Assembly (NCBI GenBank): GCA_946482385.1
Contig: CAMLRI010000038.1
Location: 1 to 9,951 of the forward strand
Origin: an uncultured Cellvibrio sp.
GTDB lineage: Bacteria; Pseudomonadota; Gammaproteobacteria; Pseudomonadales; Cellvibrionaceae
Reading direction: 5' to 3'
Length of the DNA stretch: 9,951 bases
Positions within the stretch are counted from its first letter, which is position 1, and every line of letters begins with the position of its first letter. Under the pieces are notes generated by a model, which did not search any database, was not told where the DNA came from, and saw only the letters and a list, made by a program, of their open reading frames with translations. Below, one piece after another: positions 1 through 5,806 of this stretch. Both the position numbers and the translations under genes were made by a program.

Positions 1-368
1 ACCTCACCAAACCCTTTGCCCTGGATGAACTGTTGGCGCGCCTGCGGGTGCTGGAGCGGCGCCTGGGTACCGCCGATAGCGCGCAGATCCAGGTGGGGCC
101 GCTAAGCCTGAATACCACCCAGCACCAGGTGCTGCTGGAGGGCGAACCCCTGGCGCTGTCGCGGCGGGAATACATGCTGTTAAAAGCCCTGGTGGAAAAC
201 ACCGGGGTTATCCAAACCCGCGAAAGCCTGGAGGCCAAGCTCTACAGCTGGGGCGATGAGGTGGCGAGCAATGCCATAGAGGTGCACATCCACAATTTGC
301 GCAAAAAATTGCCGGCGGATTTTATCCGCACCATCCGCGGGGTGGGCTATATGGTGGCGCGCCGGTGA
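1..368 (+). CDS. OmpR-family response regulator, C-terminal part (5' truncated)
   Basis: DNA-binding response regulator that would take phosphate from the histidine kinase immediately downstream and act on promoters. The reading frame is open from base 3. The first visible residues, LTKPFALDELLARLR, are the end of a receiver domain, including the conserved Lys-Pro pair (codons 9-14). A winged-helix domain follows: the recognition-helix region contains SNAIEVHIHNLRKKL and the C-terminal hairpin reads IRTIRGVGYMV, typical of the OmpR/PhoB (QseB/PmrA-like) subgroup. The phosphoacceptor Asp and most of the receiver lie outside the window. An internal ATG at 33 is not the true start, because receiver sequence continues upstream of it. 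The TGA stop overlaps the GTG start of the kinase gene by 4 nt (GTGA), indicating translational coupling. The regulated signal is not visible; position suggests control of the iron-transport genes downstream. Confidence 0.93.
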   Translation, partial: LTKPFALDELLARLRVLERRLGTADSAQIQVGPLSLNTTQHQVLLEGEPLALSRREYMLLKALVENTGVIQTRESLEAKLYSWGDEVASNAIEVHIHNLRKKLPADFIRTIRGVGYMVARR

Positions 369-1786
369 AATCCATTCGCGTGTTTTTGCTGCTGGTGGTG
401 GTGGCCATAGTCACCCTGGCCAATTTTGCCGCCGCAGTGCGCGGCTACCTCAACAGCATGGAAGAGGCACAGCGGCTGTTCGACCAGCGCATGTACCAGC
501 ATATCGACCTGCTCAATTATGTGTTGCCCCAGGCGCCGCGCCAGAGCGCTACCCAGGTGCTGGAACTGCCTTCCAGTATCGACCGCAACGGCAGCGCCAT
601 GCAGTCGCTGGAATTCCAGTGGATCGACAACCAGGGGCGGATGCTGGCGCGCTCGGCGGGTATGCCCCCCAGCCAGGTGGCGCCGCTGGAAGAGGGCAGC
701 CGCTTTGTCAATTTTCACCACTACCGCTGGCACCTGCTGGTGGCGCGCAGTGCCGACCAACAGAGCTGGTACCTGCTGGCCGAGCGCGACGACCAGCGCT
801 TTCGCATGGCCGAGGCCATTATTTTGCAGGCGGTGATTCCCATGGTGATCGCCCTGCCGCTGGTGGCGCTGATGATCTGGTGGGTGATAGGTGTGGGCCT
901 GCGCCCGCTGCACTCCCTGGCGGCGCAACTGCGCGAGCGGGAGGCCACCGACCTGCGCCCCCTGGTGCTGGCGGATATGCCGCAGGAGCTGCTGCCCCTG
1001 GCGCACTCGGCCAATGAGCTGCTGCGCCGCCTGGAATCGTCCTTCGCCCGGGAGAAGCGCTTTTCCGCCGATGCCGCCCACGAGCTGCGCACCCCCATTG
1101 CCGCCCTGCGCATCCACTGCGACAACCTGCTCAAAGAGCTGCAGCCCACCCCCGCCAGCCTGCACAAACTGCAAACCGGCATAGAGCGCATGAGCTATCT
1201 GGTGGAGCAGATACTGCTGCTCAACCGCACCGCGCCCGATCACTTTATGGGGCAGTTTGCCCCGCTCAACCTCACGGTTCTGGTCAAGCAGGCGGTGGTG
1301 CATGCCAGCCATGCCCTGGTGGAAAAAAATCTGGAACTGGAAGTGCAGGGCGATGACTGCTGGGTAAACGGCGATGCCGCCGCCCTGGAATCCCTGGTTG
1401 GCAACCTCCTGTCCAACGCCATCAAATACACCCCCGCCGGCGGCCAGCTGTGGCTCGGCTGCTGGCGGCGCGGCGAACAGGTGGTGCTGGAGGTGATGGA
1501 CAGCGGCCCGGGCATTCCCCCCAGCGAATACTCGCGGGTGTTCGACCGTTTCTACCGGGTGGCCGGCGACTGCCACACCAGCCAGGTGCCCGGTTGCGGC
1601 CTGGGCCTGGCCATCGTCAAACAGGTGGTGGATCTGCACCAGGCCCATATCCAGCTCAGCCAGGGCCGCCACGGCCGGGGGCTGCTGGTGCTGGTAACTT
1701 TTCAGGCGCTGGATCTGCCTAGTGGATCAACGTCTCCCGCCGCCGGATCAACCCCGGCCCCATCGACTCAAGGAGTTAGCGAATAA
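365..1786 (+). CDS. Sensor histidine kinase (QseC/PmrB-like) of a two-component system
   Basis: Inner-membrane sensor kinase of 473 residues, partner of the preceding regulator. The layout is: TM1 about residues 5-25, a periplasmic sensor segment of about 125 residues, TM2 about 152-177, a HAMP-like linker about 178-230, then a HisKA domain with phosphoacceptor H239 in AAHELRTP. The catalytic ATPase domain has an N box around N347/N351 (NLLSNAIKY), a G1 box at 379-385 (DSGPGIP), an F box (FDRFYR, from 393) and a G2 box at 410-416 (GCGLGLA). All elements needed for activity are present. The GTG start overlaps the regulator stop. The periplasmic segment shows no RExxE or ExxE iron motif of the kind known in PmrB, so the ligand is open. 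The C-terminal 20 residues are a Ser/Pro/Gly-rich tail. Its stop overlaps the next ATG by one base, so it is probably co-transcribed with the transport genes and senses iron or a related metal (inference). Confidence 0.93.
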   Translation: MKSIRVFLLLVVVAIVTLANFAAAVRGYLNSMEEAQRLFDQRMYQHIDLLNYVLPQAPRQSATQVLELPSSIDRNGSAMQSLEFQWIDNQGRMLARSAGMPPSQVAPLEEGSRFVNFHHYRWHLLVARSADQQSWYLLAERDDQRFRMAEAIILQAVIPMVIALPLVALMIWWVIGVGLRPLHSLAAQLREREATDLRPLVLADMPQELLPLAHSANELLRRLESSFAREKRFSADAAHELRTPIAALRIHCDNLLKELQPTPASLHKLQTGIERMSYLVEQILLLNRTAPDHFMGQFAPLNLTVLVKQAVVHASHALVEKNLELEVQGDDCWVNGDAAALESLVGNLLSNAIKYTPAGGQLWLGCWRRGEQVVLEVMDSGPGIPPSEYSRVFDRFYRVAGDCHTSQVPGCGLGLAIVKQVVDLHQAHIQLSQGRHGRGLLVLVTFQALDLPSGSTSPAAGSTPAPSTQGVSE

Positions 1787-2130
1787 TGTCACCTTTGATC
1801 ACATACCCCGGGCGCCTGGGCTTGGCGCTGCTGTTGCTGCTGGCCGCTGGCGCCCGCGCGGCGGTGCCCGAGTTCAGCCTCGAAATCCGCGACCATTTGT
1901 TCTACCCCTCCACCCTGGTGGTGCCCGCCAATACCAAAATCAAGCTGCTGGTGATCAACCGCGACCCCACCCCGGAGGAGTTTGAAAGCTACGAGCTGAA
2001 CCGCGAAAAGGTGATTATGGGCGGCGCCCGCGCGGTGATCTTTATCGGCCCCCTGGCGCCGGGCGACTACCCATTCTTTGGTGAATTCAACCCCAAAACC
2101 GCCCAGGGCGTGATAAGGGCGGAGGAATAG
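1786..2130 (+). CDS. Secreted cupredoxin-like domain protein of an FTR1 iron-transport operon
   Basis: Small periplasmic protein of 114 residues. A signal peptide is visible (hydrophobic core about 11-21, likely cleavage after A25 in ARA), followed by a single cupredoxin-like beta-sandwich domain, with FYPSTLVVPANTKIKL in the first half and FIGPLAPGDYPFFGEF in the second. This matches the cupredoxin-domain proteins that accompany bacterial FTR1 permeases (FtrB of the FtrABCD ferrous-iron system; the cupredoxin part of EfeO). In those systems the protein is thought to help oxidise or hand over iron. The mature part has no Cys, one His (H37) and one Met (M78), so it lacks the usual type-1 copper set. 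An acidic stretch around residues 64-70 (EEFESYE) is a possible metal-binding surface (inference). The start is supported by AAGGAG at 1770-1775, 10 nt upstream, and by TAATG coupling to the kinase gene. Confidence 0.85.
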   Translation: MSPLITYPGRLGLALLLLLAAGARAAVPEFSLEIRDHLFYPSTLVVPANTKIKLLVINRDPTPEEFESYELNREKVIMGGARAVIFIGPLAPGDYPFFGEFNPKTAQGVIRAEE

Positions 2131-2132
2131 CC

Positions 2133-2954
2133 ATGCTCGATGCGGTACTACTGATTTTGCGCGAGGTGCTGGAAGCGGCGCTGATCATGAGCCTGCTGCT
2201 GGCCCTCAGCCGCCAACTGGGCTGGAGCCGTCGCTGGATCTGGCCGGCACTGGCGGGCGGCTTTGCCAGCTCCTGGCTGATGGCGCAGTACGCCTACGCC
2301 ATAGCCGAAGCCTTTGACGGCACCGGCCAGGAACTGCTCAACACCCTGCTCTACGGGGTAATTATTGGCAACTTCTGGCTGGTTATTGCCGGGGTGGCGC
2401 CCCTGGCCTGCGCGCCCCGGCGGCTGCAGGCCACTGTGCCCAAGCCGGCCGGCGGCCTGTTGCGCAGCAGCTTTGTGCTGATCCTGGTGGCGGCCATCGC
2501 CCGCGAGTGCTCGGAAATCTGGATCTACCTCAGCAGCTTTGCCGGCCAGCCGGTGCTTTACACCAGCGCCCTGATGGGCGGCGCCCTGGGGCTGGGCATA
2601 GGCGCCAGCCTGGGCATCATCATCTACTTTGCCCTGCTCGGCCTGGGGCGCCGCAGCTTCCTGTGGCTGTTTATCGCCTACACCAGCCTGCTCAGCGCCG
2701 GCCTGGCCATGCAGATCGTCAAACAGCTGATGCAGGTGGGGCTGCTGGAATCCGGCCCGCCCCTGTGGGATAGCTCGGCCTGGGTGGCCGAGCGCTCCTG
2801 GCTGGGCGAGTTGCTCTACGCCCTGGTGGGTTACGACGCCCGCCCCACCGGGCTGCAACTGCTGTTTTACCTGGGGGTGATAGCGCCGGTAGCCATAGTG
2901 TTGCTGCGCGCCTGCTGGCGCACACGGGGAGTGAACATCCATGGCCATGAGTAA
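2133..2954 (+). CDS. FTR1-family iron permease (EfeU/FtrC-like)
   Basis: Polytopic inner-membrane permease of 273 residues, close to the length of E. coli EfeU. Family members move ferric iron produced by oxidation of Fe(II) outside the membrane. Both diagnostic RExxE motifs are present: R10-E14 (REVLE) in the first membrane helix and R124-E128 (RECSE) in a central helix. About seven hydrophobic segments can be traced, including roughly 3-24, 36-56, 71-93, 111-131, 143-170, 176-198 and 241-260. GGAGG at 2121-2125 sits 7 nt before the ATG, and the gap to the cupredoxin gene is 2 nt. The gene overlaps the next one by 14 nt. No P19-like FtrA and no polyferredoxin FtrD gene lies downstream, so the module is reduced compared with FtrABCD, unless missing parts lie left of the window. 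The family call is firm; the exact substrate and redox partner are inferred. Confidence 0.93.
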   Translation: MLDAVLLILREVLEAALIMSLLLALSRQLGWSRRWIWPALAGGFASSWLMAQYAYAIAEAFDGTGQELLNTLLYGVIIGNFWLVIAGVAPLACAPRRLQATVPKPAGGLLRSSFVLILVAAIARECSEIWIYLSSFAGQPVLYTSALMGGALGLGIGASLGIIIYFALLGLGRRSFLWLFIAYTSLLSAGLAMQIVKQLMQVGLLESGPPLWDSSAWVAERSWLGELLYALVGYDARPTGLQLLFYLGVIAPVAIVLLRACWRTRGVNIHGHE

Positions 2955-3639
2955 ATACCTAGCCGGCCTCTGCGCCTGGCTGCTGCTGGCGGCGGCAGCC
3001 AGGGCCGATATGAGCCGCATCTACCACCCCTATGTGGAGTTGCAGGAGCGGGAGCTGGAATACGGTTTGGTGTGGCGCGACCTGGACGGCGAGCGCCAGG
3101 CGCTGCAGCGGGTCGGCCTGGGTTATGGCTGGCGCGAGCGCTGGTTTGCCGAGCTCTACCTGCTCACCGAAAGCCTGGGCGACCAGGGCCAGGTGGTGCG
3201 CGGCTACGAGGCCGAGGTGAAGTGGCAGCTCAGCGAACAGGGCGAATACTGGGCCGATTGGGGCCTGCTGCTGGAACTGGGCAGCGACCGCGAGGGCGAG
3301 GACAAAGAGCTGGGCCTGGGCCTGCTATGGGAAAAGGAGCTGGCGGGCCGCTCGGTGGCCGCCGCCAACCTGCTGCTGGAACACGAATGGTCGGCGGAGG
3401 GGGAGCGGGAACTGGAAGCCGCCCTGCGCGCCCAGTGGCGCTACCGCTGGCGGCCAGCGCTGGAGCCGGCGCTGGAACTCTATGTGGACGAACAGGACAC
3501 CGCCCTGGGCCCGGCGCTCATGGGTTTGCAGCGCCTGGGCCAGCGCCAACAGCTGCGCTGGGAACTGGGGCTGCTGTTCGGCCTTACCGCCGACACCCCG
3601 GATCTGAACCTGCGCCTGGGCGTGGAGTGGGAGTTTTAG
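2941..3639 (+). CDS. Secreted beta-barrel-like protein of unknown family, linked to FTR1 permease
   Basis: Not recognised as a named family. The 232-residue product starts with a signal peptide (hydrophobic core about 6-20, likely cleavage after A22 in ARA). The mature part has about ten short stretches of alternating polar and hydrophobic residues rich in Trp, Tyr and Leu, such as ELEYGLVWR, RWFAELYLL, WADWGLLLELG, LRWELGLLFGL and LRLGVEWEF. It ends in Phe, the usual C-terminal signal for insertion of outer-membrane beta-barrels by the BAM complex. There is no Cys in the mature part and the composition is strongly acidic. The start at 2941 is preferred over 2947 because GGGGAG at 2926-2931 is 9 nt upstream. 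It overlaps the permease gene by 14 nt and is the last gene before the terminator. An outer-membrane channel or metal-binding role for the FTR1 system is inference from context only. Confidence 0.8.
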   Translation: MAMSKYLAGLCAWLLLAAAARADMSRIYHPYVELQERELEYGLVWRDLDGERQALQRVGLGYGWRERWFAELYLLTESLGDQGQVVRGYEAEVKWQLSEQGEYWADWGLLLELGSDREGEDKELGLGLLWEKELAGRSVAAANLLLEHEWSAEGERELEAALRAQWRYRWRPALEPALELYVDEQDTALGPALMGLQRLGQRQQLRWELGLLFGLTADTPDLNLRLGVEWEF

Positions 3640-3664
3640 CGGCCGTCACCGGTCAAGCCAGACA

Positions 3665-3690
3665 AAAAAACCGCCCTCGGGCGGTTTTTT
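3665..3690. terminator. Strong bidirectional intrinsic terminator
   Basis: A 12-nt arm at 3665-3676 (six A then CCGCCC) is perfectly complementary to 3679-3690 (GGGCGG then six T), with a 2-nt centre. It starts 26 bases after the stop of the iron-transport operon and gives a GC stem plus T-run on the plus strand. Because the A-run mirrors the T-run, it also works in reverse, where it lies 17 bases after the stop of the small minus-strand gene ending at 3708. Confidence 0.93.
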
Positions 3691-3707
3691 CCATCCAGCC
3701 AAAGCGC

Positions 3708-3872
3708 TTAGGTTGGGGCCACCCGGTTGCGGTGGCGAATTAACACCAGGCTGGCCATCCCCAATACCATTAACAGCAGCGGCCCAGGGTCACTGGCCAG
3801 GGGGATAAACTGGTAACTGTCGTTCAGGCCGACCAGGGGCCCCAGGGCGAGTATGCTAAAAACCGATTTCAT
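3708..3872 (-). CDS. 54-residue PEP-CTERM-like small protein
   Basis: Short minus-strand gene, ATG at 3872 to TAA at 3708-3710. The product begins MKSVFSILALGPLVGLN, a brief hydrophobic N-terminus that could be a short signal peptide. A polar linker of about ten residues follows, then SDPGP at 27-31, a hydrophobic run of about 14 residues (LLLMVLGMASLVLI) and a basic end (RHRNR at 46-50). Pro-Gly motif, membrane helix and Arg-rich tail is the layout of PEP-CTERM sorting signals, which exosortases cleave, although the canonical Pro-Glu-Pro is replaced by Asp-Pro-Gly-Pro. GGGAG (minus strand, 3879-3883) is 6 nt before the ATG. A sigma-54-type promoter and leader hairpin lie upstream and a shared terminator downstream, so the locus has all parts of a real transcription unit. 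No exosortase gene is in this window. It could instead be a plain membrane peptide. Confidence 0.68.
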   Translation of the reverse strand: MKSVFSILALGPLVGLNDSYQFIPLASDPGPLLLMVLGMASLVLIRHRNRVAPT

Positions 3873-3945
3873 GGATCACTCCCAATGCTAAGCCGCGCCC
3901 GCGGGCGTATCGGCTGGTTGGCGCTCCCGCTACCTCTGGGAATGG

Positions 3946-3975
3946 CAGCCCCCGCGACTTTAACGGCGGGGGCTG
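3946..3975 (-). promoter_or_regulatory. GC-rich stem-loop at the predicted 5' end of the small-gene transcript
   Basis: A perfect 10-bp inverted repeat (3946-3955 with 3966-3975; core AGCCCCCGC/GCGGGGGCT) encloses a 10-nt loop that reads CGTTAAAGTC on the minus strand. It begins about 11-12 nt after the -12 element of the sigma-54 promoter, so the mRNA would start with this hairpin. It has no T-run, so it is not a terminator. A 5' stabilising or regulatory leader structure is the likely role (inference). A further 12-bp palindrome (CGCCCGCGGGCG, 3896-3907) lies later in the same leader. Confidence 0.6.
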
Positions 3976-3985
3976 GGAGGCTTAG

Positions 3986-4000
3986 GCAAGACTTGCGCCA
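3986..4000 (-). promoter_or_regulatory. Sigma-54 (RpoN) -24/-12 promoter
   Basis: The minus strand reads TGGC, 7 nt (GCAAGTC), TTGC. The GG and GC dinucleotides are exactly 10 nt apart, as in the consensus TGGCACG-N4-TTGC. It points at the 54-codon gene, whose ATG is about 113 nt downstream of the -12 box. PEP-CTERM/exosortase systems are known to be often paired with a PrsK/PrsR kinase and sigma-54 activator, so promoter type and product type agree. Confidence 0.75.
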
Positions 4001-4028
4001 GAATTTGTGATCTAAGCTAATTATTTTA

Positions 4029-4044
4029 TGTGATCTGCGTCACA
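4029..4044. promoter_or_regulatory. CRP/Vfr-type binding site
   Basis: TGTGA, 6 nt (TCTGCG), TCACA: both half-sites match the CRP consensus fully, inside an AT-rich flank. A second lone TGTGA half-site lies at 4006-4010. The centre is about 62 bp upstream of the predicted start of the minus-strand sigma-54 transcript and about 136 bp before the mutM start codon. CRP is known to interfere with several sigma-54 promoters, so it could repress the small gene, activate a mutM-directed promoter, or both; the sequence cannot decide. Confidence 0.65.
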
Positions 4045-4047
4045 AAG

Positions 4048-4057
4048 AGTTGCAACT
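4048..4057. repeat. 10-bp perfect palindrome AGTTGCAACT
   Basis: A perfect palindrome four bases beyond the CRP-type site, in the spacer between the divergent small gene and mutM. It could be an operator half or chance; no known regulator is assigned. Confidence 0.3.
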
Positions 4058-4122
4058 AAGAGTCTAGTGCGCGTTTTGATGATTTCAATGACAAAATGAA
4101 ACAAAAGGCGCCAGCCCCCGAT

Positions 4123-4141
4123 GGCTGCCCCTATGGCAGCC
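4123..4141. promoter_or_regulatory. Inverted repeat, candidate activator site or mutM leader hairpin
   Basis: GGCTGCC, 5 nt (CCTAT), GGCAGCC: a perfect 7-bp inverted repeat. Its centre lies about 158 bp upstream of the predicted sigma-54 transcript start on the minus strand, within the usual range for enhancer-binding proteins. It also lies 31 bp before the mutM ATG, where it would form a hairpin in that mRNA. No convincing sigma-70 promoter for mutM could be identified in 4045-4172. Confidence 0.35.
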
Positions 4142-4172
4142 TTGGAATCAGCCCAGGAGTTAACAGACATCT

Positions 4173-4985
4173 ATGCCGGAATTACCCGAAGTTGAAACTA
4201 CCCTGCGCGGGGTATCGCCCCACATACTCGGGCGCAAAGTGACAAATCTGGTCATCCGCCAGCCGCGTTTGCGCTGGCCCATACCCGCAGAATTGGCAGA
4301 GCAGTTGCCCGGCCAGCAGCTGCGCAGCGCCAGCCGCCGCGGCAAGTACCTGTTGTTGGGCTTTGATAGCGGCACAGCCCTGATCCACCTGGGCATGTCG
4401 GGCAGTTTGCGCATCGCCCAGGCCGGTGAACCGCCGCTGTTTCACGACCACTTCGATATCCACTTCGGCGAGCGGTTACTGCGCTACTGCGACCCGCGCC
4501 GCTTTGGCTGCTTGCTGTGGCAGGAGGGCGACATCTACCAGCACCCGCTGCTGCGCGATTTGGGGCCGGAGCCCCTCAGCGATGGGTTTACCGCCGACTA
4601 CCTCTACGAGCGCAGCCGCAAGCGCAGCCAGGCGGCCAAGCAGTTCATCATGGACAGCAAAATCGTGGTGGGGGTGGGCAACATCTACGCCAACGAATCC
4701 CTGTTTATGGCTGGCATCAAACCCATCCGCAAGGCGGGCAGCCTCAGCCGGCAGATGTGTGAGGATTGGGTGCGGGATATCCGCTTTGTGCTGCAGCGCT
4801 CCATCACCCAGGGCGGCACTACCTTGCGCGATTTTGTCGGCGGCGACGGCAAACCGGGTTACTTCCAGCAGCAGTTATTGGTGTACGGGCGCGGCGGCGA
4901 ACCCTGCAAACACTGCCACAAACCCCTTAAGGAAATCCGCCTGGGCGAGCGCACCACGGTTTACTGCGTGGCCTGCCAGAAGTAG
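4173..4985 (+). CDS. mutM: Formamidopyrimidine-DNA glycosylase (Fpg)
   Basis: Base-excision repair enzyme that removes 8-oxoguanine and formamidopyrimidines from DNA and nicks the backbone by beta,delta-elimination. The product has 270 residues, the family's usual length. The N-terminus is MPELPEVET, giving the catalytic P2 (Schiff base) and E3 after Met removal, which fixes the start. K58 lies in RRGKYLL and N170 in GVGNIYANE, both conserved DNA-contacting positions. The C-terminal zinc finger is complete: C245-x2-C248 and C265-x2-C268, with R260 in LGERTT. AGGAG at 4155-4159 is 13 nt upstream, a rather long spacing. The gene is monocistronic and convergent with coaD, which ends 28 bases away. 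Nothing appears missing; activity is expected. Confidence 0.97.
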   Translation: MPELPEVETTLRGVSPHILGRKVTNLVIRQPRLRWPIPAELAEQLPGQQLRSASRRGKYLLLGFDSGTALIHLGMSGSLRIAQAGEPPLFHDHFDIHFGERLLRYCDPRRFGCLLWQEGDIYQHPLLRDLGPEPLSDGFTADYLYERSRKRSQAAKQFIMDSKIVVGVGNIYANESLFMAGIKPIRKAGSLSRQMCEDWVRDIRFVLQRSITQGGTTLRDFVGGDGKPGYFQQQLLVYGRGGEPCKHCHKPLKEIRLGERTTVYCVACQK

Positions 4986-5001
4986 CGGCAGTGGCCGCTT
5001 T
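4984..5001 (+). terminator. Weak hairpin after mutM
   Basis: AGCGGC at 4984-4989 pairs with GCCGCT at 4994-4999 across a 4-nt loop and is followed by TT, then GT. It overlaps the mutM stop codon. The stem is short and the T-run poor, so termination here is uncertain. Confidence 0.3.
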
Positions 5002-5013
5002 GTGGGCTGCTGG

Positions 5014-5607
<594 letters not shown>

Positions 5608-5675
5608 CTAACCCGGGCCGGGGGAATTGAGGCGCATCCTGCAAAGAGCAAAACAGTCTATAAATTAACCAATTT

Positions 5676-5704
5676 TTGCCTTGTCGCTAGCTAGAATTAA
5701 TGAT
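5676..5704 (+). promoter_or_regulatory. Possible sigma-70 promoter for the MshEN/Fn3 gene
   Basis: TTGCCT at 5676-5681 (4 of 6 matches to the -35 consensus), a 17-nt spacer, and AATGAT at 5699-5704 (4 of 6 matches to the -10 consensus). It is the best match in the AT-rich spacer but weak, and would give a leader of about 95 nt. Confidence 0.3.
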
Positions 5705-5749
5705 GCTCTGGTGTTTATGGGCACTTAATTCCTGTTTTCAGGTTCCTGT

Positions 5750-5789
5750 TAAACCACCGGCCGGGCCGGTTTAGGGCAGCGCAGCTGCC
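5750..5789 (+). promoter_or_regulatory. Two tandem hairpins in the 5' leader of the MshEN/Fn3 gene
   Basis: TAAACC at 5750-5755 pairs with GGTTTA at 5768-5773 around a GC-rich centre. Directly after it, GGCAGC at 5775-5780 pairs with GCTGCC at 5784-5789 across a 3-nt loop. Neither is followed by a T-run. The ribosome binding site GGGAGG (5795-5800) comes six bases later, so folding could affect translation or mRNA stability. No known riboswitch class was recognised. Confidence 0.4.
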
Positions 5790-5806
5790 GTAGAGGGAGG
5801 TTTGCC

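Noticed and set aside
347..1672. 441-codon minus-strand ORF opposite the histidine kinase
   Set aside because: Gln/His/Gly/Ala-rich shadow typical of GC-rich DNA; the plus-strand frame has all kinase motifs.
2148..3020. 290-codon minus-strand ORF opposite the FTR1 permease
   Set aside because: No recognisable motif and low-complexity composition; the opposite strand encodes a clear permease.
3881..4010. Cyclic di-GMP (GEMM) riboswitch on the minus strand
   Set aside because: Short words such as GCCTAA and GGTAGCGGG resemble GEMM RNA, but the conserved junction and tetraloop-receptor order is absent and the upstream part overlaps a sigma-54 promoter that would not be transcribed.
5700..5730. 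Second sigma-54 promoter upstream of the MshEN/Fn3 gene
   Set aside because: TGG and GGGC words are present near 5709-5722, but GG and GC are 9 rather than 10 nt apart and the TTGC box is missing.
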